From positions 1 to 5,104 of the forward strand of contig JAHEEB010000402.1 of assembly GCA_024640925.1 (NCBI GenBank): DNA of 5,104 nucleotides, written 5' to 3'. The notes under the pieces are model-generated. The model did not search any database. It had not been told where the DNA came from and worked only from the letters and a program-made list of their open reading frames with translations. How positions within the stretch are numbered: the first letter of the stretch is position 1; each line of letters begins with the position of its first letter. This document shows positions 1 through 5,104 of this stretch, one piece after another. Source of the stretch: Bacteroidota bacterium (GTDB taxonomy: Bacteria; Bacteroidota; Bacteroidia; Bacteroidales; UBA10428). The position numbers and the translations under genes were made by a program.

Positions 1-2091
1 CCGTTCGGCAACCTGGTTGGCTAATGCCGTTGTTTCATCAAAATTATAGCCGTATATTTCAACATCCACGGTGTTGCTTGAACCCATCATTCCGCCATCG
101 CTTGTACTAACACTATATTTTACTATTTCGGGGAATGTAGCCAAATATGTACGCATATTGTCTGCAATTTCAAATACCGACCGTTCTCTTTCCGAAACAG
201 TGGTTAAAGCAATAGTAAAATTAATAATGTTGGTTCCGGATTTAGTGAAAAGGGCAGCGAAGCTTGCATCATCGTATGCACCAGCAGTTGTCGATATAAG
301 CTTCTTTTCAGGTATTTCCCTGTCTACATATTCATCGATTTTGCGGGCAATTTTAACGGTTTCATCAACCCTTGTTCCAGCAGGCAATTCAACGGCCACC
401 GTAATTTGTCCCTGATCGCTTTCTGGAATAAATTCTGCTTTAACAAAAAAAACAGCAAGAATTATTGAACCAACAAATATGCCGATAGAACTAAGAATAA
501 CTACTCTCTTATGATTCAAGCACCAGTTCAGGGTTCTGACATAAAAATTATCCATCTTATTCAACAATGGTAGAATAAGTCTGTCGTGACTAAATCTACC
601 CGGAGTCTTCTTTTTCGATTCCAGTTTGAGTAATTTGGAACTAAGCATAGGCGTTATGGTGATAGCGGCTATTGCCGAGGTAATAATTGTAATTGTCACA
701 ATCCACCCAAGCTGTTTAAACATGATGCCAGCCAAACCCGATACCATAGTCATGGGGAAGAACACAGCAACAATGGTAAGCGTTGTGGCAATTACAGCCA
801 GCCATACTTCGTTCGTCGCATAGATAGCTGCCTCTCTCGGGGTACTTCCTCTTTCGATATGCTTTGAAATATTTTCGAGTACAACAATAGCATCGTCAAC
901 AACCATACCGATTGCGATGGACAAGGCTGATAAGGAAATAATATTTATTGTATTCCCGGAAACTCCAAGGTATATAAAGGCAACTATCAGAGATATTGGA
1001 ATAGTTAAAATAATAATAAACGTTGCCCTCCATCGCCCCAGGAAGAAAATTACAACCAGTACAACAAAAATAAAGGCAAACAACAAGGTTTCCGATAAGT
1101 TATTAATTGAATGCGTAATAAAATCGCTGGTATCGAAAATGGTCATAATTTGAACATCTGACGGCAAAGTCTTTTGGAGATTTTTAAGTTCCTTTTGGAC
1201 CTCTCTCGCAATTTTCACAGTGTTGGCACCCGATTTTTTCTGAATCATCATTTCTATACCGGGTCGACCATTCATCTTCGCATCGATAGTCATTTTTTTG
1301 ATAGTGTCCCGAACATTAGCGACATCTTTCAGGCAAACAGTTTTTCCCTGGTAATTACCCAAAACAATATTTTTAATCTGGTCGCTGGATTCAAATTCGC
1401 CCTGAACCCTCAATGGATAGTTCATTTCACCCATTTCAACATTACCCGAAGGCATGTTTAGGTTCTCGGCCCTTAAAACACCGCCTATTTGCTCTATTGA
1501 AAGGTTGTATGCTTCCATCCGTCGCGGATCGATATCTACCATAATCTGACGCTCCGGAGTACCAATAAGAGTTATTGCTCCTACACCATCGACCCGATTA
1601 AGCGGGTTAACAACCTTTTCATCAAGCATATTTTCAAGACCGGCATAGCTTTCATCGGCTGTAATGCCAAAAAACAATATTGGCATCATGTTCGTACTGA
1701 ACTTGAAAATCAGAGGGTCTTCAGCCTCATCAGGCAAAGCAGACGAAACCATCGATAAGGCATCTCTGATATCGTTGGCCGCAGCATTTAAGTCAGTACC
1801 AAATTCAAACTCCAGCGTGACAACAGAAAAATTGTCTCTTGAAGTTGAGTATATCTGCTTTAAATTAGTTACTGTATTTAGCCCGTTTTCCATAGGTTCC
1901 GAGACATTTCTTTCCACGTCAGCTGCATTTGCCCCAGAATAAGTTGTAAATACCATAATTGCAGGGTATTCCATTTCGGGGTAAAAGTCAACAGGCAGCT
2001 TGATAAAGGAATAGACTCCAAAAACAATCACAGCTACAAACAACATAATGGTTGTAACGGGATTCTTTACTGCACTTCCATAAATACTCAT
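1..2091 (-). CDS. RND efflux transporter, inner-membrane pump subunit (HAE-1/AcrB-like), partial: C-terminal part missing
   Basis: This is a proton-driven inner-membrane pump that exports drugs or other amphiphilic compounds through the tripartite complex encoded with it. The frame is open from the ATG at 2089-2091 to base 1 with no stop, giving 697 residues of an expected 1,020-1,050. The start fits because residues 1-12 (MSIYGSAVKNPV) are the usual cytoplasmic N-terminus of the family, followed by membrane helix 1 (about 13-31). A large periplasmic porter region (about 32-333) leads to TM2-TM6 (about 335-351, 358-376, 382-404, 429-449, 462-483), a cytoplasmic linker, TM7 (530-549), the FIPESDQG signature (554-561) and the start of the second porter region. 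TM4 carries GMVVDDAIVVLEN; D399 and D400 match AcrB D407/D408, the proton-relay pair. The VDDAIVVLEN form favours a drug-type (HAE-1) over a metal-type pump. The Lys/Arg relay partners lie beyond the window. It is the last visible gene of the operon, 48 bases after the adaptor. The family call is secure; the substrate is unknown. Confidence 0.96.
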   Translation of the reverse strand, partial: MSIYGSAVKNPVTTIMLFVAVIVFGVYSFIKLPVDFYPEMEYPAIMVFTTYSGANAADVERNVSEPMENGLNTVTNLKQIYSTSRDNFSVVTLEFEFGTDLNAAANDIRDALSMVSSALPDEAEDPLIFKFSTNMMPILFFGITADESYAGLENMLDEKVVNPLNRVDGVGAITLIGTPERQIMVDIDPRRMEAYNLSIEQIGGVLRAENLNMPSGNVEMGEMNYPLRVQGEFESSDQIKNIVLGNYQGKTVCLKDVANVRDTIKKMTIDAKMNGRPGIEMMIQKKSGANTVKIAREVQKELKNLQKTLPSDVQIMTIFDTSDFITHSINNLSETLLFAFIFVVLVVIFFLGRWRATFIIILTIPISLIVAFIYLGVSGNTINIISLSALSIAIGMVVDDAIVVLENISKHIERGSTPREAAIYATNEVWLAVIATTLTIVAVFFPMTMVSGLAGIMFKQLGWIVTITIITSAIAAITITPMLSSKLLKLESKKKTPGRFSHDRLILPLLNKMDNFYVRTLNWCLNHKRVVILSSIGIFVGSIILAVFFVKAEFIPESDQGQITVAVELPAGTRVDETVKIARKIDEYVDREIPEKKLISTTAGAYDDASFAALFTKSGTNIINFTIALTTVSERERSVFEIADNMRTYLATFPEIVKYSVSTSDGGMMGSSNTVDVEIYGYNFDETTALANQVAER

Positions 2092-2110
2092 ATCTGTATT
2101 TTTTTTCTTT
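2092..2110 (-). promoter_or_regulatory. A-rich translation leader before the transporter start
   Basis: The 19 bases before the transporter ATG read AAAGAAAAAAAATACAGAT on the coding strand. There is no GGAGG-like core, only an AAAGAAA purine run about 12 bases upstream of the ATG. Bacteroidota commonly start translation from A-rich leaders of this kind rather than from strong Shine-Dalgarno sites. The adaptor is preceded by a similar leader (AAAAATATAAAAACA). That it serves as an initiation region is an inference. Confidence 0.3.
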
Positions 2111-2139
2111 AATAATAGAATTTCATAAAATGCCTTTAT

Positions 2140-3195
2140 TTATTGCACCACTTTGATAAATGATCCATCTAAAAGCTTTTCCTGACCAGCAATAATAATC
2201 TTATCACCTACTTTTATTTCTTTGGAAATAATTTCAAGTTTATCATCATACCTGTCACCAATTTCAACAAAAACTTTCCGGGCTAAATGACCATCATTAG
2301 CGAGGAATATATATCGATCGTTGGTACCCTCCTGTTTTATCACCGCTGTAGCCGGAACAATTATTGCTTCAGATTCGCCTAAATCAAGGGAAACCCTTGC
2401 AAACATTCCTGGACGCAAAACTTCATTGTTATTACTTATTTCCAGTTCAACAGGAAATGTTCTGGTATCAGAACTAATGGTTGGATACACCCTGAAAATT
2501 CTACCATTAAACTTTTTATCAGGAAAGATATCCACTCCAACTCCTGCCTTCATTCCGGTTTTAATTAATGGGAAATACTTTTCCGAAATATTTACTTTAG
2601 CTTTAAGCGGGTTTATTTGCATTAAGGTTACTATTGCAGCTTTTCCTGCAGCAGTATTGGGTGCTCCTGAATATAGTTCACCGCTTTCGAAATATTTCCC
2701 TGTAACAATACCATTAATTGGTGAAACAAGGGTAGTATTGCGATTGAGAAAGTCTACATTCGATTTTAGCACTTCGTATTGTGTTTTAGCTCCATCGTAT
2801 TGCTGTTGTGAAATACTATTTGTTTTACGAAGAGTATCCATTCGTTCGAAATTAATGCGGGCATTTTGCAGTTGTTCGTTTGCCTGAATAAGCTGAGTTC
2901 TCTCCATTCTGGCAATAACTTCTCCTTTTCTAACATGACTGCCAACTTCAACATTAATTTCTTCTATTCTCCCAGGTGCAGCCGGGGCATAGTTAATTTC
3001 TTCGTATGCCAATAAATTAGCTGTGTATTCCATGTTCCGGGGAACTGTTATTTTTTCCAACTGAGTAGTTTTGACCAGGTATACCGTAGTATCTTTCTCA
3101 GATACGACAGTCTCATTAGTGGTTGTAGTTTTATTTTTGCTGCACGAAGCAATAAAAATGGTAACCAGTATTAAAATAAAAGAAAGCCTTTTCAT
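2140..3195 (-). CDS. RND efflux periplasmic adaptor (membrane fusion protein), lipoprotein, AcrA/MexA-like
   Basis: This adaptor of 351 residues joins the inner-membrane pump to the outer-membrane channel across the periplasm. Residues 1-17 form a lipoprotein signal with the lipobox I-A-S-C, so C18 should be lipidated and hold the protein to a membrane; S19 and K20 follow. A Thr-rich linker leads to the first lipoyl half (about 69-97, with PGRIEEINVEVGSHVRKGE). Next come an alpha-helical hairpin (about 98-155), the second lipoyl half (about 156-176, SPINGIVTGKYFESGEL), a beta-barrel (about 195-270, ending in the family motif LRPGMFARV) and the membrane-proximal domain (about 275-351). The hairpin tip has R118, L122 and S129 in the R-x3-L-x6-S spacing known for TolC-docking adaptors. 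The hairpin is short, roughly four heptads per helix. The ATG start is supported by the signal peptide directly after it. The gene starts 22 bases after the channel gene and is followed by the transporter, the usual gene set for such pumps. Length is slightly below AcrA (397). Confidence 0.96.
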   Translation of the reverse strand: MKRLSFILILVTIFIASCSKNKTTTTNETVVSEKDTTVYLVKTTQLEKITVPRNMEYTANLLAYEEINYAPAAPGRIEEINVEVGSHVRKGEVIARMERTQLIQANEQLQNARINFERMDTLRKTNSISQQQYDGAKTQYEVLKSNVDFLNRNTTLVSPINGIVTGKYFESGELYSGAPNTAAGKAAIVTLMQINPLKAKVNISEKYFPLIKTGMKAGVGVDIFPDKKFNGRIFRVYPTISSDTRTFPVELEISNNNEVLRPGMFARVSLDLGESEAIIVPATAVIKQEGTNDRYIFLANDGHLARKVFVEIGDRYDDKLEIISKEIKVGDKIIIAGQEKLLDGSFIKVVQ

Positions 3196-3217
3196 TGTTT
3201 TTATATTTTTTAGTTTA

Positions 3218-4591
3218 TTATAATCTGTTATAAAGTTTCTCCAGTGAAGTTTGTGCCTGCAGCAATGTTAATACTGAAGTAAGATAATTATTCTGAGCAT
3301 TCAGATAATTACTGTTTGACTGGGTCAAATCGAGACTGGATGCCATCCCTTGCTTGAATTTGTTCTGGATATTTTGGTATACACGACCAGCTATATCTAC
3401 GTTTTCTTTTTGTGTATTATAGTTTTCCAATGCATTCTGGTAATTGAACAACAACTGGCTTTTCTGAGTCTCCAGCTGATCTTTTACCATTTCCTGGTTT
3501 CGCTGGGCGATATTAAGATCAATCTTAGCCTGTGAAACTCTGGATTTTCTCATACCACTTGAAAAAATAGGTACCGATACACTAACTCCGGCTAAATGGT
3601 TTGGAGTCATATCAAATCCGGTTGTAATAAACTTTTCAGTATAACTGTAAAAACCTGCCACTGTTGGCGCATATGCCCAACTTTGTATGTCAACCTGCTT
3701 TTGAGTCAATAAAACCTGCGATTCGATTAATTGATAATTAATATTATTTGTGATATCAAACTCTGGTACCAGAGCCGATTCCGGATTAATATACCCGATT
3801 ATTTGCTCCAGACTATCAGCGAGAGTAATTTCTACATCCGGGGCAACTCCTAACTGAAATTTTAACATATTATATGTTAATTGATTCATCCTTTCAAGTG
3901 ATTTTTGTGTGTTTTTCAACTGACTAACGGTAATCCGCAGCTGATCTACATCGGTTAATTCGGCAACCCCGGCATTATATAAATTTGTTGTGTGCTGAAG
4001 AATAGCATCCAGATTCTTAATATTTTCATTGACTATATTTAAAGTCTTCTCACTCGTAAGTATCAGGCAATATGAATTAGTAACATTCTCTTTCACATCG
4101 AGTTCAGTGCTAACTAAACTCTGATCTGCCAATTTGCGTGCAATTTTAGCCGTTTGAACCCCTGCTATATATTGACCGCTAAAAATAAGTTGTGTAAGTT
4201 GTACTTTACCACTTAGCTGATCATTCATAATAATTGGTTCTGAGCTAAACATTTGTCCTATTGCACTTAATACTTCAGCGTCGCCAGCATCCAATAGAGT
4301 ATAATCAATTACTGGTTGACTGCCCGATGTAAAATCCAGCGCCATTTCATAATTAAAATAGGTCATGTAGTCCAGGCTTCCCTCAACTTGGGGAAGACCT
4401 TGAGCTACTGTCTCTTTTATCTTTTCTTGAGAAGCAGTAACTTTATCCCTTGCATTTAATAGTGTTTTGTTATGCTGAAGAGCATACTCCCTGGCCTGAG
4501 CCAATGTCAGCGTATAGGATTGCTCCTGTGCAAACACATAGCTACTTACCAGCACAAGAACCATTAATAAAGAATTTCTAATCACTTTCAT
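3218..4591 (-). CDS. TolC-family outer-membrane efflux channel
   Basis: This outer-membrane exit duct of 457 residues is expected to form a trimeric beta-barrel plus alpha-barrel tunnel that receives substrate from the pump and adaptor. A Sec signal peptide is clear: basic N-terminus (K2, R5), hydrophobic core (about 8-19), and likely cleavage after A21 (VFA before QEQ). The mature protein shows the duplicated layout of the family. Repeat one opens with TLAQAREYALQHN (about 29-41), has the strand-end segment QLIFSGQ (134-140) and the tip segment YNAGVAELTDVDQLR (205-219). Repeat two has VPIFSSG (340-346) and the matching tip segment KFKQGMASSLDLTQ (411-424). The C-terminus (about 425-457) is a long Gln/Asn/Leu-rich helix, as usual. 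Compared by eye with E. coli TolC, the aperture aspartates D214 (D153) and D421 (D371) are kept, while R367 is replaced by A417 and Y362 by F412. The gene lies 50 bases after the regulator and 22 bases before the adaptor, so all are probably co-transcribed. No strong ribosome site is seen before the ATG. Confidence 0.96.
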   Translation of the reverse strand: MKVIRNSLLMVLVLVSSYVFAQEQSYTLTLAQAREYALQHNKTLLNARDKVTASQEKIKETVAQGLPQVEGSLDYMTYFNYEMALDFTSGSQPVIDYTLLDAGDAEVLSAIGQMFSSEPIIMNDQLSGKVQLTQLIFSGQYIAGVQTAKIARKLADQSLVSTELDVKENVTNSYCLILTSEKTLNIVNENIKNLDAILQHTTNLYNAGVAELTDVDQLRITVSQLKNTQKSLERMNQLTYNMLKFQLGVAPDVEITLADSLEQIIGYINPESALVPEFDITNNINYQLIESQVLLTQKQVDIQSWAYAPTVAGFYSYTEKFITTGFDMTPNHLAGVSVSVPIFSSGMRKSRVSQAKIDLNIAQRNQEMVKDQLETQKSQLLFNYQNALENYNTQKENVDIAGRVYQNIQNKFKQGMASSLDLTQSNSNYLNAQNNYLTSVLTLLQAQTSLEKLYNRL

Positions 4592-4641
4592 CGCGTTTTT
4601 ATAATTTATCGTTGGGTTTATTTACTTTAGACTGAATAAAA
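4592..4641 (-). other. 50-base gap between regulator and channel gene; no clear promoter or terminator
   Basis: This is the longest non-coding gap in the window. It is AT-rich, with a small GC patch just before the channel ATG (AAAAACGCG). I find no Bacteroidota-type promoter (TTTG about 20 bases upstream of TAnnTTTG), no inverted repeat resembling an operator and no GC stem followed by a T-run. The simplest reading is read-through from the regulator into the pump genes. A weak internal promoter cannot be excluded by eye. Confidence 0.4.
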
Positions 4642-5104
4642 CTAAAATTTGTTTATATATTTTTTTAAATATTCTTTTTTTAATTCTTCGAACTTTTCAA
4701 GAAAGAAGTTTATCATAAGTAACATATTTCGGACAAATTGAGCATTTTTAGAGTTTTTATCAGCTTTTAATTCCAGTATAGTTTGCAAATATTGATCAGT
4801 CTCTTTTAGCTTTGTTTTGTATTCATCGATAAGAGCAAATTCATCGGGTTTCTTTACCTGAAAATATCTTTTTCTATCGCCCGGAAGAGTCATATATTCG
4901 ATAATGTTCCTGACTTCAAGCATCCGTAAAGCATTACTGGCTGAGCTTTTACTAATCTGCAACTCTTCAACTATTTCGTCGAAAGTGAACAGTTCTTTAT
5001 CCATTACCATAAGCAAACCAAGAATACGACCGGCTATGGGCTGAAAGCCTTCCTTGTCATATATTCTGCCCAGGGTTTCAACCAGTTCTTTTTGTTTCCT
5101 TATT
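4642..5104 (-). CDS. GbsR/MarR-type winged-helix transcriptional regulator, partial: N-terminus beyond the window
   Basis: This is a DNA-binding protein that most likely controls the efflux operon behind it. The frame is open from the TAG stop at 4642-4644 to the right edge, giving 153 visible residues; no ATG occurs before the family's N-terminal helix, so the start lies outside. Numbering visible residues from the first complete codon (5101-5103), they include a helix with ELVETLGRIYDKEGFQPIAGRILGLL (about 6-31), a helix-turn-helix (first helix about 42-48, recognition helix SKSSASNALRMLE at 51-63) and a wing with LPGDRKRYF (73-81). The rest (about 90-153) is helical and charged, as expected for a dimerisation tail, and ends in a Lys-rich stretch. 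A TTG at 5014-5016 could be read as a start but would remove the first helices and split GRILGLL, so I reject it. The GRILGLL and DRKRYF motifs point to the GbsR-like branch rather than classical MarR. Whether it represses or activates, and its ligand, cannot be seen. As the first gene of a tightly packed cluster it may regulate itself. Confidence 0.9.
   Translation of the reverse strand, partial: IRKQKELVETLGRIYDKEGFQPIAGRILGLLMVMDKELFTFDEIVEELQISKSSASNALRMLEVRNIIEYMTLPGDRKRYFQVKKPDEFALIDEYKTKLKETDQYLQTILELKADKNSKNAQFVRNMLLMINFFLEKFEELKKEYLKKYINKF

Noticed and set aside
71..1942. Several plus-strand open frames of 65 to 114 codons
   Set aside because: All lie antisense to the transporter, which is continuously open and conserved across the same bases. 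None shows a domain or a plausible ribosome site.
2092..2139. Possible tiny coding frame (ATG AAA TTC TAT TAT TAA) between adaptor and transporter
   Set aside because: Five codons with no ribosome site or conservation evidence; most likely chance in AT-rich DNA.
2321..2887. Plus-strand open frame of 188 codons
   Set aside because: It lies wholly antisense to the adaptor gene, whose domains are clear throughout. The translation has no recognisable family pattern and is Ser/Leu/Ile-rich, as expected for a shadow frame.
2766..2954. Minus-strand open frame of 62 codons in another frame inside the adaptor
   Set aside because: It overlaps the hairpin-coding part of the adaptor, in a different frame, and has no independent support.
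4655..4681. T-rich run on the plus strand that could suggest a terminator
   Set aside because: It is inside the regulator's coding end, where it encodes the Lys-rich tail, and there is no GC-rich stem beside it.
1..5104. Search for repeats, CRISPR, tRNA or rRNA, insertion sequences and riboswitches
   Set aside because: Coding sequence fills all but about 120 bases, and I saw no direct or inverted repeats or RNA-like folds beyond chance.

Overview
The window carries most of one minus-strand operon for a tripartite RND (resistance-nodulation-division) efflux pump, and almost nothing else. Reading from right to left (the direction of transcription), the genes are a GbsR/MarR-type winged-helix regulator (cut by the right edge), a TolC-like outer-membrane channel, a lipoprotein periplasmic adaptor (membrane fusion protein), and an HAE-1-type RND inner-membrane transporter (cut by the left edge, about the first two thirds visible). 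The organism looks like a member of the Bacteroidota. The DNA is AT-rich, gene starts are preceded by A-rich leaders without a clear Shine-Dalgarno motif, the adaptor has a lipobox, and the protein style (for example a regulator with a GRILGLL segment and a GDRKRYF wing) matches families I know from that phylum. The evidence does not reach genus level.

Layout: 4642-5104 regulator (3' part); 50-base gap; 3218-4591 outer-membrane channel; 22-base gap; 2140-3195 adaptor; 48-base gap; 1-2091 transporter (5' part). Every stretch without a gene is 50 bases or shorter, and I see no terminator, convincing promoter, RNA gene, repeat, mobile element or CRISPR array. All sizeable plus-strand open frames lie antisense to these genes and look like shadows.

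How it works together: the transporter uses the proton gradient (Asp pair D399/D400 in its fourth membrane helix) to take substrates from the inner membrane or periplasm. The adaptor, anchored by a lipidated cysteine, bridges it to the outer-membrane channel through a coiled-coil hairpin with an intact R-x3-L-x6-S tip motif, and the channel releases substrate outside. The regulator at the head of the cluster probably controls the whole transcript, including itself. The substrate cannot be told from sequence.

This is a well-known kind of system. I did not find an undescribed one. The points worth a second look are structural details: a Phe-poor, apparently lengthened loop in the transporter's substrate region, the missing arginine lock in the channel's aperture, and the regulator's true start lying outside the window.
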